DNA of 64,000 bases from Nostoc sp. CHAB 5834 (GCA_020829485.1 JAIVFU010000012.1:45807-109806), one strand, 5' to 3'. Counted from the first letter of the stretch, positions 28,009 to 37,932 are shown. Notes: generated by a model not told the origin, from the sequence alone. Made by a program: numbers and translations.

Positions 28009-28250
28009 GGACAGTAAAAGTAAAGACGCTATCAAGCGATCGCATCTTGACCAAAATAAAATAATAAACATTTTTACTTTTACCTGTTGAGAGAGAGAAA
28101 AAGAAGAATATAAATAAACAGGCCGATGTTTAGGAAAAGTTTCTGCCAATGAATCTGACACAGGCAATGTTGCAATGTAGGTTAGTGTTCTGCTTGAGTA
28201 AAATAACTAAAAATTAAAAATAAAATATTAGCAACAATTGGAAAAATTTT

Positions 28251-28853
28251 ATGGCTATTATTCGAGAAACTATCAGAGCAATTTTTATAACTCTAATGCT
28301 TTGGTTGTTGACTGCAATCATCTATCCTCTGATAATCCTTGTAGTGGGTCAAGTTTTATTGCCCTCTCAAGCTGATGGCAGCATTATGCTGAATCTAAAT
28401 TATGAACCAATTGGTTCAACTTTGATTGGTCAGGTGTTCACATCTGATCGATACTTTCATCCTCGTCCCAGCACTGTTAGATATAGCCAAGGCAAAAAAG
28501 CCAAGCCAACTGGCATATCTGGAGCCAGCAATCTCGCTGCTAGCAATCCAGAACTACTCAACCGGATTCTAGAACAGGCAAATCAATTGCGAGACGAAAA
28601 TCTTCAACCGATCGCTGATATAATTTATACGTCTGGTTCTGGCTTAGACCCGCATGTTTCCTTGAGAGCAGCACGGCAGCAATTGACACGGGTTGCTAGT
28701 ACGCGGGGAGTAAAAGAAGAGGAGATACTAAGTTTAATTACTAGATATACTGATGGCAGATTTTTATGGATTTTTGGCGAACCGGGAGTCAATGTTCTCC
28801 GATTGAATTATGCTCTTTACTTGCAAGATTTTAATCGTCAGGAAAATCAGTAA
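28251..28853 (+). CDS. kdpC: K+-transporting ATPase subunit C
   Basis: 200 residues: one N-terminal membrane helix (IFITLMLWLLTAIIYPLIIL), then a soluble domain with the KdpC signatures GSTLIGQVFTSDRYFHPRPS, SGASNLAASNPEL, TSGSGLDPHVSLRAA and EPGVNVLRLNYAL. It stabilises the KdpAB pump. No kdpD sensor gene follows; the next 1.1 kb is gene-free. Confidence 0.96.
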   Translation: MAIIRETIRAIFITLMLWLLTAIIYPLIILVVGQVLLPSQADGSIMLNLNYEPIGSTLIGQVFTSDRYFHPRPSTVRYSQGKKAKPTGISGASNLAASNPELLNRILEQANQLRDENLQPIADIIYTSGSGLDPHVSLRAARQQLTRVASTRGVKEEEILSLITRYTDGRFLWIFGEPGVNVLRLNYALYLQDFNRQENQ

Positions 28854-29982
28854 ATGGGGAGTGGGGAATTAGGAGTTAGGAATAAATAGTTGACACTCCT
28901 CGGCCTAAAGGCGGGAAGTAGCAGACAAAATTACCAATAAAACTCTGCATATACTTTGTTATTTATTTAAGGCTTAGGCACTGTACAAATGCATCGTGAT
29001 GTGCATTACTTAAAATAGGCTATTTCAGGCTTTTCTTAATTATCCTGCGATGCCTACGGCGGTAAACTACGTACATAGACCATGCTGTAGGGAACAATGC
29101 TGTGCCCTTACGAAAGATATGGTTTTTAACCTTGATTTATATTTGGTATTTCTTGTCAATGCGTAAGTCCTATTATCAACCCTTTCAAAGTCGTGAGATT
29201 TAGAACGAGAATTGGTTATTTCAACCTTAAAAAAGCCCAAAATCTGAGCGGAGGATTCAAGATGCTAGCACTCAAATAACGTCTCTTCGTTGTCCACCTT
29301 AATTTTCCACTCCCAAATAACTATATAAAATTTAATAAAATTTATGTAAAGCCTAAGTGTTATTAAGTGCAAAAATTTCTGGATTAATATATCAATGAAA
29401 TTTTGAAATTTTACAATGCATTTTTTAATAGAAAATTATCTTTTAGTAAAAAAAATGATATTGAAACTTAACTTAACAACAATACCGCCTTAATCTGAAA
29501 AATCTTGCAACGTTCACCAAAAAAATCATTAGTTTAAAACAATAATTATTAAAAATTACATACATGTTGCAATGTATTAACATCATGCTATTAATATTTT
29601 GAAATCTTGGTAAAAAAATTGACATAGCATTGGATTTCATGATATGTAAATAATTACAGCCTCGGTTCAAAAAAGTTTGGAAAAAAAACCAAACATTTGC
29701 TCAAATTACTTATTATTTGGGTCATCAATTAAGGGACTTTCAAAAAAGAAATTATCTAATTTTTTAGAGTAAGCATCTCCCTCCTGCACAAGCAAAGGCA
29801 GGCTTTTCGGGTCAGCCCACAATAAATAAGTGGATATTTTTTCTTTAGAAGTTATTAACCAGATAACTTAGTGTTTTTTAACTTAGATTACACAAATGGC
29901 AAGTAATTTACATCTTTACTGATGAATAGTTCTTTGACTAAGGCTGAACTTACGTATTAGTGAGAAATTCAGGAGAAATAAC
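28854..29982. other. Gene-free interval after kdpC
   Basis: About 1.1 kb without a supported ORF. A hairpin at about 28891-28918 (GACACTCCTCGGCCTAAAGG...GGGA) is of the type found at ends of IS200/IS605 elements. The lower half is strongly AT-rich. ATGCGTAAGTCCTAT at 29160 is a lone end of the ACTTACGCAA MITE family, and AAGGGACTTTC at 29732 resembles an end of the AAGGGA family. Confidence 0.5.
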
Positions 29983-31344
29983 ATGGCATTTATTTTCGGC
30001 ACTACAAGTATTGACAAGATTTCTGGGACTTCGGAAAATGACACGATAGTTGGTTGGGCTAGTGGTGGTAATGCCAATAGTCCCTCCGGTAACGATATCT
30101 TGAATGGTTTGGCTGGTAACGATTCCCTCGCAGGTGGGACGGCAAACGACAGTCTAAACGGTGGAGATGGCAATGACACACTAGATGGGGGCTTGGGCAC
30201 TGACACTTTGAATGGGGGAGCAGGCGATGACACCTACATAATTAACAGTACTCTTGATACGATTACCGAAGCTGCAAATTCAGGCACAGATACCGTCCGA
30301 TCTTCTGTCACCTACACACTCGGTGCCAATCTGGAGAATCTGACACTGACGGGAACTAGCGCCATCAATGCGACAGGTAACAGTCTTAATAACATCCTCA
30401 TCGGTACTAATTTGAGTAGCAACACTCTGAATGGAAGAGCAGGCGATGACTCAATAATCGGTGCTAGCGGCAATGATATCCTCAACGGTGAAGACGGCGA
30501 TGATAGACTACGAGGCGGACTCGACAATGACAGACTCAATGGCGGGCCTGGAAATGATGTCCTCATCAGTGTTTTTCCTAATGGTTTTGTTGGTAGTAAT
30601 CTGCTTCCAGCTGGATTAGGGGAAATTGATACCTTGACTGGTGGGACAGGGGCAGATAGATTTATCCTGGGGGACTTTATAAGTGTTTTCTACGACGATA
30701 ACAACACTGCCAATCCTGGTTTTGCGGACTTCGCTATTCTTACTGACTTCGACTCTAGCCAAGATCAAATTCAACTCAAAGGATCTTCACTAGACTACCG
30801 TCTGCAAGTTGTTGGAAACAATACACAAATATTGTTAGACAAATCGGGAGTAGAGCCAGATGAGATCATAGGTATTGTACAGGGGAGAAACAATCTCACA
30901 TTTGATAGTGATGACTTCCTTTTCAACTATGAGCTGGAAATTGCTGGAAAAGCTACAAACAACTTACTCTCAACAGCTGATATATTAGGTTCCTTGTCAT
31001 CAGGCTCAAACATTAATGTTTCAGCCCAGTTAGCAACAGTTCAACCAGGGGATAATCCCGATTTCGACTTTTTTACATTTTCTTTAGCAAATTCAGGAAC
31101 TGTCACTATCAATACAGCGATATCGGGAGATACAATTCTCGGACTGTTTGACAATGCTGGTAAGTTACTGGAATCTAACGACGATGGTGGCGGTAACGGT
31201 TCGTCATTAATCACCAGTTCCCTGGATGCAGGTACATACTTCATTTCAGTGAGTGACTTTGCTTTCTTCCCTGAAACTGGGGGAAGTTTCGCTAGTAGTA
31301 ACTTTGACCCTGCTTCTTATACACTACAAGTCAGTTTTGCATAA
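29983..31344 (+). CDS. RTX-type calcium-binding repeat protein with PPC domain
   Basis: 453 residues without a classical N-terminal signal peptide. RTX nonapeptides (GG.GNDTLDGGLGTDTLNGG; later GRAGDDSIIGASGND, GGPGNDVL) form two blocks around residues 35-85 and 145-190, with the linking unit DTYIINSTLDTITEAAN between. The C-terminal 130 residues are a PPC/DVUA0089-like beta domain (FDFFTFSLANSGTVTINT, LDAGTYFISVSDF). RTX proteins are exported by type I secretion and fold on Ca2+. No type I transporter is adjacent. Role probably extracellular; enzyme activity is not evident. Confidence 0.87.
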   Translation: MAFIFGTTSIDKISGTSENDTIVGWASGGNANSPSGNDILNGLAGNDSLAGGTANDSLNGGDGNDTLDGGLGTDTLNGGAGDDTYIINSTLDTITEAANSGTDTVRSSVTYTLGANLENLTLTGTSAINATGNSLNNILIGTNLSSNTLNGRAGDDSIIGASGNDILNGEDGDDRLRGGLDNDRLNGGPGNDVLISVFPNGFVGSNLLPAGLGEIDTLTGGTGADRFILGDFISVFYDDNNTANPGFADFAILTDFDSSQDQIQLKGSSLDYRLQVVGNNTQILLDKSGVEPDEIIGIVQGRNNLTFDSDDFLFNYELEIAGKATNNLLSTADILGSLSSGSNINVSAQLATVQPGDNPDFDFFTFSLANSGTVTINTAISGDTILGLFDNAGKLLESNDDGGGNGSSLITSSLDAGTYFISVSDFAFFPETGGSFASSNFDPASYTLQVSFA

Positions 31345-31436
31345 GAACTATATTTTTCTTATATCGGGGCTTAGGAATTTGGATAAGTAAGTCGGCACAA
31401 TAAAACCAAACTGTAGGAAGAAAAGTAAACAAGGCT

Positions 31437-31574
31437 TAGGGAACTCCAAAAAATAAATTATTCCACTTAAAGTCGTTGACTGATGACTGTTGACTGTTGA
31501 CTGAAAACTCGTGAACCGTCAACGGTCAACAGTGAACAATAGCAATGGAATATTTTTTTACTTGGAAGTCCCTT
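31437..31574. mobile_element. MITE of the AAGGGA/TTCCAA family
   Basis: Ends TAGGGAACTCCAAAAAATAA and TTACTTGGAAGTCCCTT are imperfect inverted repeats. The interior holds TTGACTG heptamers and GAACCGTCAACGGTC, with inverted pairing. The left portion recurs at 33486. Other members with the same ends but different interiors lie at 46437-46552 and 58094-58194. Confidence 0.75.
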
Positions 31575-31676
31575 AAACCCTTTTTACCCCTGCCGTTACT
31601 TACTGGGGATTGGGTACTAGGGATTAAAAAATAGTATTTTTAATCCAATACGGTTCAGTTAAGCCCAAAAACCTTG

Positions 31677-31704
31677 GTAGAGACGCGAAATTTCGCGTCT
31701 CTAC
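31677..31704. repeat. Perfect 28-bp palindrome
   Basis: GTAGAGACGCGAAA followed by its exact reverse complement. The same palindrome, interrupted by about 55 bp, recurs at 33661-33744. In minus orientation it lies past the pgk stop and may act as its transcript end. Confidence 0.75.
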
Positions 31705-31789
31705 AGGTCTAAAATAAGTACCAAAAATCCTTAACTGAACTGTATTGATTTTTAATCTTATTCCCCAGTCCCTAGTCCCCAGTTCCTAC

Positions 31790-32992
31790 TTACGCATTAT
31801 CTAAAGCTGCAATTCCAGGCAATACCTTGCCTTCAAGTAACTCTAAGCTAGCGCCGCCGCCGGTGGAGATGTGGCTCATTTGGTCGGCTAAACCAACCTT
31901 TTCCACAGCCGCTACTGAGTCGCCGCCCCCAATGATGGTGGTTGTGCCAGTTTTACCGATTTCGGCGAGGGTATGAGCGATCGCTTCCGTACCTACCGCA
32001 AACTTATCAAACTCAAACACACCCATTGGCCCGTTCCAAATTACCGTTTTGGTATCTGCAAGGCTCTCTTGGAAAACTTTCACCGAGTCTGGCCCAATAT
32101 CCAAGCCCATCCAACCGTCGGGGATATTCTCAATGCTAACAGTTTGAGAATTGGCATCAGGGGCAAAGTTATCTGCCACTACCACATCTGTGGGAAGCAA
32201 TAAAGCAACGCCCCGTTCTTTAGCCTTAGCTTCCAAAGACTTCGCTAGTTCTAGCTTGTCTTCTTCTACCAACGACTTCCCAACATTCAAACCACGGGCT
32301 TTGTAGAAGGTGAAAATCATTCCACCACCGATGATTAGCTTGTCGCACTTCTCCAGCAACGTTTCAATCACGCCTATTTTACTGGAAACCTTGGAACCGC
32401 CAATAATTGCCGCCAAAGGACGTTGGGGATTTTCAATAGCATTTTGCAGATATTGCAATTCCTTCTCAACCAAATATCCAGCCACAGAAGGGCTGAGGAA
32501 TTTAGTCACACCTTCAGTAGAAGCATGGGCGCGGTGTGCAGTACCAAAAGCATCATTTACATAAAAATCAGCATTAGCTGCCAATTTTTTCGCAAATTCT
32601 GAGTCGTTTTTCTCCTCTTCTGGGTAAAAACGGACATTTTCCAGTAACAGCACTTGGCCATTTTGCAGGGCACCAACTTTAGCTGCGACTTCATCACCAA
32701 TGGAGTCATCAGTTTTAACGACTTCTTGCCCCAGTAACTCAGACAGACGCTTGGCAACGGGAGTTAGGCGTAATTTGTCATCCACACCCTTGGGACGGCC
32801 AAAATGGCTGGCGAGAATGACCTTAGCACCCTTCTGCGTCAAATCTCTGATGGTTGGTAGAGCGGCGCGAATGCGAGTATCGTCGGTAATGTTGCCTTGA
32901 TCGTCCACAGGCACGTTAAAGTCAACCCGCACTAAGGCACGTTTCCCAGATATATCAGCCGAAGATAAACTTGCTAAACTTTTTTTGGACAC
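31790..32992 (-). CDS. pgk: Phosphoglycerate kinase
   Basis: 400 residues, full length. N-domain substrate residues are in [10 protein letters not shown] and ASHFGRPKG; the hinge is in [12 protein letters not shown]; the C-domain nucleotide site is in [10 protein letters not shown] and [13 protein letters not shown]. It interconverts 1,3-bisphosphoglycerate and 3-phosphoglycerate in the Calvin cycle and glycolysis, in the cytoplasm. It is divergent from uspA with an 80-bp shared promoter region. Confidence 0.98.
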   Translation of the reverse strand: MSKKSLASLSSADISGKRALVRVDFNVPVDDQGNITDDTRIRAALPTIRDLTQKGAKVILASHFGRPKGVDDKLRLTPVAKRLSELLGQEVVKTDDSIGDEVAAKVGALQNGQVLLLENVRFYPEEEKNDSEFAKKLAANADFYVNDAFGTAHRAHASTEGVTKFLSPSVAGYLVEKELQYLQNAIENPQRPLAAIIGGSKVSSKIGVIETLLEKCDKLIIGGGMIFTFYKARGLNVGKSLVEEDKLELAKSLEAKAKERGVALLLPTDVVVADNFAPDANSQTVSIENIPDGWMGLDIGPDSVKVFQESLADTKTVIWNGPMGVFEFDKFAVGTEAIAHTLAEIGKTGTTTIIGGGDSVAAVEKVGLADQMSHISTGGGASLELLEGKVLPGIAALDNA

Positions 32993-33072
32993 ACCAAACT
33001 CTCCTGATTGCCTTTTTGTTATTGTTTTGAAAGTAGAACCATCAAGATTTTACCGGAGTCAGGGGTACCCAA

Positions 33073-33489
33073 GTGACAGAGATATTTAAGACAGTACTAT
33101 TTCCTATAGATCAAAGCCGGGAAACGCGGGAAGCTGCTGATGTTGTTACCAACGTAGTCAAAAAGTACAGCAGTCGCTTGGTGCTGCTGTCTGTGGTAGA
33201 AGAACCACCTCCAGATGCGCCTAGTGCAGATCCGATGGTGTCACCAGAGGTAGTTGCCAAGCTGTTGTCCAATGCTCAATCTTTATTTTCTGGGCAAGGA
33301 ATTCAATCCGAAATCCTGGAAAGGCGAGGTAAACCAGCTTTTACTATCTGCGATGTCGCTGATGAAATCGGAGCCGATTTAATCATTATGGGCTGTCGAG
33401 GGCTAGGCTTGACTGAAGAGGGAGCGGATGATAGTGTTACCACTCGCGTGATTAATCTTTCCCCTTGCCCAGTGCTGATTGTGCCTTAG
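33073..33489 (+). CDS. UspA-type universal stress protein
   Basis: 138 residues from a GTG start, single Usp domain: TVLFPIDQSRETREAADVV, RLVLLSVVEEPPPDAP, GADLIIMGCRGLGLTEEG, SPCPVLIVP. The usual ATP-binding G-2X-G-9X-G(S/T) pattern is not intact (GCRGLGL followed by DSVTTRV), so it may be of the non-nucleotide-binding type. It is divergent from pgk; shared regulation is possible. Its stop codon lies within the end of a repeat (CCTTAGGGAACTCC). Confidence 0.88.
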   Translation: MTEIFKTVLFPIDQSRETREAADVVTNVVKKYSSRLVLLSVVEEPPPDAPSADPMVSPEVVAKLLSNAQSLFSGQGIQSEILERRGKPAFTICDVADEIGADLIIMGCRGLGLTEEGADDSVTTRVINLSPCPVLIVP

Positions 33490-33788
33490 GGAACTCCAAA
33501 AAATAAATTATTCTACTTAAAGTCGTTGACTGTTGACTGTTGACTGTTGACTGTTAACTGTTGACTGTTGACTGTTGACTGTTGACTGTTGACTGAAAAC
33601 TCATGAACCGTCAACGGTCAACAGTGAACAATAGCAATGGAATATTTCCGAAAAACCTTGCTAGAGACGCGAAATTGTACTGGGCTGGGCAACTCTTGGA
33701 GACGCTAAAAGCGAACGCCCCGCTACGCTAACGCGTCTCTACAGGTCTAAAATCAGTACCAAAAATCCTTAACTGAACTGTATTGATC
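33486..33788. repeat. Direct repeat of the 31437-31749 region, with heptamer expansion
   Basis: The sequence repeats the left flank of pgk/uspA in direct orientation: GGGAACTCCAAAAAATAA at the start and CCTTAACTGAACTGTATTGA at the end. It differs by loss of about 100 bp in the middle, by an insertion inside the GAGACGCGAAAT palindrome, and by expansion of the TTGACTG heptamer to ten units (33526-33595, one variant). The heptamer is of the STRR type known from heterocystous cyanobacteria. Confidence 0.85.
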
Positions 33789-33790
33789 TA

Positions 33791-34439
33791 TATGTATCAG
33801 GATTTTCGTGAATTGGTATGATTCATGATTCACAACGATGATCGAGCCAAGTCTGCGGGGTGCATCGAAAGTACGACGGGTTTTTGTTCCCTATATTGTT
33901 AGGAAATAAGGTTGGAAATAATATTTGGCTCAATGCTATTACTGCGGCGATGGGCAAGGAGCAGACATCGGATTTCTATAAAAATACTCTACTGAATTTA
34001 TTTGCCTCAGTAGAGTATATAAATGTACATGTATCTTATGCCTCTAAGCATTATCTTATCCAATAGTAAATCTTTATACCACAGTGTTAATACTGAGTAT
34101 TTTGAGCAGCACACGAATTGTGATGGATGTAGACACGAAAGCGGCGATATTTCTTGAAGGTGCAGTAAGTTATTCAAAATCTCATCCGTCAGCCTAGTAT
34201 CAAAGTAGTGCTTAGAGTTACCCAACAATCATTTGTCAAAACCTCTTGCATCGCTGCTTCATCCCTAAAAGTTTCTTGCAAAAGGCGATCTTCATAGATC
34301 AGCTTGATGTCTTCAAGCCGCACACTCGTGACTTCACATCATAGTTAGGCGCTCCATATTCTGTTAAAAATAGTTTATGGCGAAAACCAAGCTAACCTGA
34401 ACCACGACAACTAAAGATATGGGGTTCTATCGGGAAAAC
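33791..34439. other. Gene-poor region with decayed coding traces
   Basis: No intact gene. On the minus strand about 34190-34320 reads as a protein-like fragment (EDIKLIYEDRLLQETFRDEA) that continues in another frame as YFDTRLTDEILNNLLHLQE near 34150-34220, suggesting one decayed gene of unknown family. A 68-codon plus-strand ORF at 33860-34066 has no recognisable features. Confidence 0.4.
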
Positions 34440-34660
34440 AACACGAAGTGTGTTAATCCAACGGAAAAGTAAAATCTTTGAGGTACAGAGGTTAAGCATA
34501 CTTAACTATTTAGGTACTTGTTTAAAAGTCGCTGTCGGTGCGCCAGAGACTTTAAAAACGCCTGTGGAGATGGTGTAAGACTTGAGGCAACTCAAGCAAT
34601 TGTCTGTGAAGCAGGAATCACGGCACTTTTAGTGGTGTGAGGTTCAATTCGCTTTGCTCA
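34440..34660 (+). pseudogene. C-terminal remnant of an IS200/IS605 TnpB
   Basis: Around 34530-34640 two frames together give VAVGAPETL then NACGDGVRLEATQAIVCEAG, which matches the extreme C-terminal region of cyanobacterial TnpB (the tail with NACGD.V). One frameshift and a loss of all catalytic parts show it is dead. TnpB is the RNA-guided nuclease of IS200/IS605 elements. Assignment comes from recall of the tail, so it is moderate. Confidence 0.5.
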
Positions 34661-34681
34661 AATACCCAAGGAGACATGATT

Positions 34682-34740
34682 ACTGTATGATGATGCTCTT
34701 TATCTTCTTTGGTACAACTCTAAAAACATCGTCATACAGT
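34682..34740. repeat. Inverted repeat at the 3' end of the DUF1392-like gene
   Basis: ACTGTATGATGATG and CATCGTCATACAGT face each other across about 31 bp, one mismatch. It touches the stop codon of the minus-strand gene and may end its transcript. Confidence 0.55.
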
Positions 34741-35195
34741 TATACATTTACTTTTACTAAATCTACATCCGCAAGCCAGATAATTCTACTTTGAGCCGAT
34801 GCCATTTCTGACAAAATTGGAGAACGCCATTCTACTGCATAAAGCCAATTGTTTTTTAGGCTAAAAATCCCTTGAATAATCCGACGTGATGGTTCTTCAC
34901 TAAAATCAACTTCCACCACATCCCCCAATTGAAAAGCTGGTGTAGCAACTGTGGCTTTTTCCACTAAGTTTGTTCCAGAAAATTCTTCTTGAGACAAGTA
35001 GAGTATTTCACGACAGCAGATAATGGCATAAATCCATTCCTGTTTCTCCCATTGGACACCACAACAGTAGCCTGATATATCAGAGTTTGATAAGAAAACT
35101 TTTTCCAGGATTTGAACTGCTAATGGTGGCATGGCTTTTCCCCACGGTACAGAACTATGCCAACAAGATTCTAAAGTGACAATTTGATTAATCAT
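34740..35195 (-). CDS. DUF1392-like hypothetical protein
   Basis: About 151 residues from Met14 of the longest ORF (MINQIVTLESCWHSSVPWGK), which fits better than the upstream Met. The segments SGYCCGVQWEKQEWIYAIIC, FQLGDVVEVDF and the C-terminal WRSPILSE resemble a Nostoc-restricted family I remember as DUF1392. No signal peptide or membrane segment. Function unknown. It is flanked by transposon debris, and copies of this family are often found in variable regions. Confidence 0.6.
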   Translation of the reverse strand: MINQIVTLESCWHSSVPWGKAMPPLAVQILEKVFLSNSDISGYCCGVQWEKQEWIYAIICCREILYLSQEEFSGTNLVEKATVATPAFQLGDVVEVDFSEEPSRRIIQGIFSLKNNWLYAVEWRSPILSEMASAQSRIIWLADVDLVKVNV

Positions 35196-35598
35196 GCAAA
35201 GCAATCTCTTTTTTATACATAAACTACTTTGCACTTGTGTAATCCGGATGTAATTTCAAAATCCAGTCACAGCAGCATCTTAGTGAGCTACTTTAACGCA
35301 TGGCTTGGGCGGGAAATATTGTTTATACGACATTTTGCTAACGACACTAATTAGCCAGAATTACTTGTCTTCATTGTAACACTAACACTACAAAGCAAGT
35401 TGACGCTTATTTAAGTACAATAGTAACTTAGAGTCAACTCAATACTAAGAGTGTTAACTCGGCTTCAAGTATTAAAATTAAATTAGTCATTTGTCTTTAC
35501 AAACGACAAAGAGAGAAGTCTGAGCGCCGGAAGCCGATGCTCAGAACTTTGGAGACAAACTTTGCGTGTAAATATGCAATGTTTATTTGCCTACCAGC
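35196..35598. other. Gene-free interval
   Basis: About 400 bp holding the promoter side of the DUF1392-like gene and, at its right end, the terminator-like hairpin of the next unit. No ORF or repeat family is supported. Confidence 0.5.
35519..35545 (-). terminator. Probable terminator of the DUF2157-GDYXXLXY unit
   Basis: TCTGAGC pairs with GCTCAGA around an inner GCCGG/CCGAT stem, 54 bp past the stop at 35599; on the minus strand it is followed by CTTCTCTCTTT. Confidence 0.55.
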
Positions 35599-36309
35599 TT
35601 AAAAGCGATAGTTGCGATCGCGCACCCACATACTAACTGGCACTGCCTTACCCTGTGGATCAACTTTCGCCTTCACCACAATGGGCGGTACTTGTCCTCT
35701 ACGGGCGCGTTGGGCTTGTAAATCGTTCCTAATCTGCTGCCGTTGGTTTTCTGGGATGTAATATGTTTCTAAGCCGTAGTTAACAGAGCCATCTTGATAA
35801 ACACCTTTTAGGGCTACCTGATTAGCTCTAAGAGTTGTGGGGCGATCGCTACTTACTCGTAACGGTCTCCAAGCTCTAGGAACACCGCGACCAGTGGATA
35901 GTTGCTCTTGCAAAGTCACGTAAATGTTGGTTCCTTCAGGCAATCTTCTGCCACTTCCACGACCTTTGCTGACTAATGTTTGCCAACCAGGTAATCTGCT
36001 CAAATTTGCAGTGCGAGATATGTTGTAATCTAAGTCTAAGGTGTTACCTTCTAACACATTGTTAGAATCTACAGGTACGGTTTGCAAAATCACCGTCTTA
36101 CCTGTCACATCTGTATAAACCGCTTGGGCTGGTACTGCCATAATTAGCCCTGTTTGCAACGCTAGGGGAGCTAGTAACCGCCAAAAAGGTAAGGGCTTAT
36201 TCGATTTTTGTTCACTAGCAATCAAGTAATCCCGAAAAGTCACCTTACTAGAAAATTCCGCTTCGGGAGACAAGGTTTTATTTTTAGATTCAGAAGAACT
36301 ATTAGTCAT
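35599..36309 (-). CDS. GDYXXLXY family protein
   Basis: About 236 residues from Met14 of the ORF (MTNSSSESKN). A membrane anchor lies near residues 45-65 (LLAPLALQTGLIMAVPAQA). The name-giving motif is present in diverged form as EGNTLDLDYNIS (canonical G-D-Y-x-x-L-x-Y). The C-terminus (WVRDRNYRF) and YGLETYYIPE match the family. These proteins are normally encoded beside DUF2157 membrane proteins, as here: the DUF2157 gene lies upstream on the same strand. Role unknown; probably a periplasmic or membrane-associated partner. Confidence 0.78.
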   Translation of the reverse strand: MTNSSSESKNKTLSPEAEFSSKVTFRDYLIASEQKSNKPLPFWRLLAPLALQTGLIMAVPAQAVYTDVTGKTVILQTVPVDSNNVLEGNTLDLDYNISRTANLSRLPGWQTLVSKGRGSGRRLPEGTNIYVTLQEQLSTGRGVPRAWRPLRVSSDRPTTLRANQVALKGVYQDGSVNYGLETYYIPENQRQQIRNDLQAQRARRGQVPPIVVKAKVDPQGKAVPVSMWVRDRNYRF

Positions 36310-36516
36310 GAGCGTAGTCCTAAAAAGCAGAGGAATTGAGGAGGTCAAAAGTAACGAGATTAGGACTTACGCAGAGAAACTTTAAAAACTTTATTTTAGA
36401 TTTTAGATTTTAGATTTTAGATTCAATCCCTTCTCCCCTTGGGAGAAGACCGCGCTGCTTCACCAAAATCCAAAATTCAAAATCTAAAATTTGTACAGAT
36501 TCTTTCATCCTTTACA

Positions 36517-37932
36517 CTACTTTTTACTTGCACTACCACCAGGTAAGCGGCTTTCAAACCAGAGTCCAGCGCTAATTAAAGCAGAACCGCACAAAACAAA
36601 GACTAGGGATTTGAAAAGTAAATCGGTATCGTACTCTTGCACGCGACTGATAATTTGGAGTGTTACTAACAACATACCGCCCCAAAAGGAACTCCTGTTG
36701 CTTAATTTCAATCCTTCTTGAATTAGTCCCCAGGCTAATGTTGCTAGAAGTACATTGAAAATAAAAACACCAAGTTCATCAATCCGGCTGATAGTTTGAT
36801 GCCAAAAAGGTACTAGAGTAATAAAGGCAAGAAAGGTAGTAATGACAGCAGTCGTGAAAATCACTTCGCGGCGTGGTGGGTTATTTCTTTGACGCAGTAG
36901 AAACAACCATTGCAATACCGCCAAGCCACTGAGAATCCCTAAATCGATAATTGGCAGAGATGCGAATAAGTTTGTCACATTCGTAGGCTGATTATAACCA
37001 TAATTTGGAGATTCCCAGACCCAACGAAAAGACAAGATATAAAAGACAATGCCGAAGCTTACCAAGGCTAAATTACGGGACAGAGATTGAAACAACCTGT
37101 AATTTATGCTTGGAAACAGCAAGTCATCATAACTCCAGAATAATGCAGGTGGGAGTGCAAAAGCAAAAGATGCCACCCAAGGGGCTATATCAGCATAATT
37201 CAGCAGTGGTAGAGGATTGAGGTTGGCTTGTAAGGAACTAGCAAAAACAAAGGCTGCTAGACCAAAAATCCAACGCGATCGGCAGAAGTAGGCTAAGGGT
37301 ACAAACACCAGCCATGCCAATAAAGGCATGTGCTGCACCACTAGGCGCGACCAAGTTAACTCACCTGAAGCGTACCACAAGTCTTCTAATCCTGTCCAAT
37401 AGCCGATTTCCACGAGGACAATTGACAGAATTCCTAAAGAATTTATGGACAAACTGAAGGCCATCACCACAACACCCAACCCCCAGGCGAGAAATAGTTG
37501 GGAAGCTGAACCAGCAATATTGAACATCTGGGCCATCAGCAGTAAATTTGCACAGAAGATGAAGGCGCTTAAAATGAGCAACGCTTCTCCTAGTAAGCGT
37601 TTACTTTTTTGTGGCTTCTTTCCTTCAGGTGTTATCCAATTGTAAAAACCAGTGATTGCGATCGCAAAAAACAAACTTATCATCAAAATAAACTTGATTT
37701 CTCGCGATCCTCCCTGCCAGTTTCCTGCTACAAAGGTAATTATGCCTAAGCATAAAAGTATGCCGCCTATAGCAATAGCGATCGCTTTATTGCGATCGCG
37801 TGCAGCAGCTTCCAAGTTCTTAAATTGATAACGTTCTGCTATTTGCTCATACAGCGAAGAACTAATTAATCCTTCATCCCTCCATAATTGTGCTTCTTTG
37901 CGTAATTTTTGCGGAAAACTATCTAAGAACAT
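36517..37932 (-). CDS. DUF2157 domain membrane protein
   Basis: About 471 residues from MFLDSFPQKLRKEAQLWRDE (Met16 of the ORF). The N-terminal soluble region (LISSSLYEQIAERYQF) is the DUF2157 signature, followed by about a dozen membrane helices (AIAIGGILLCLGIITFVAGN, LLGEALLILSAFIFCANLLL and others). It is followed by the GDYXXLXY gene after about 210 bp on the same strand, a pairing known in many bacteria. Function is not established. Confidence 0.85.
   Translation of the reverse strand: MFLDSFPQKLRKEAQLWRDEGLISSSLYEQIAERYQFKNLEAAARDRNKAIAIAIGGILLCLGIITFVAGNWQGGSREIKFILMISLFFAIAITGFYNWITPEGKKPQKSKRLLGEALLILSAFIFCANLLLMAQMFNIAGSASQLFLAWGLGVVVMAFSLSINSLGILSIVLVEIGYWTGLEDLWYASGELTWSRLVVQHMPLLAWLVFVPLAYFCRSRWIFGLAAFVFASSLQANLNPLPLLNYADIAPWVASFAFALPPALFWSYDDLLFPSINYRLFQSLSRNLALVSFGIVFYILSFRWVWESPNYGYNQPTNVTNLFASLPIIDLGILSGLAVLQWLFLLRQRNNPPRREVIFTTAVITTFLAFITLVPFWHQTISRIDELGVFIFNVLLATLAWGLIQEGLKLSNRSSFWGGMLLVTLQIISRVQEYDTDLLFKSLVFVLCGSALISAGLWFESRLPGGSASKK

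Noticed and set aside
28009..28250. kdpF or kdpG-type small gene between kdpB and kdpC
   Set aside because: Only a 22-codon ORF without a hydrophobic segment is present.
30312..30566. Antisense ORF in the RTX gene
   Set aside because: Shadow of the repetitive RTX codons; Pro/Leu/Ser-rich by-product.
33526..33595. CRISPR-like short repeats
   Set aside because: Seven-base units without spacers; this is a heptanucleotide tandem repeat.
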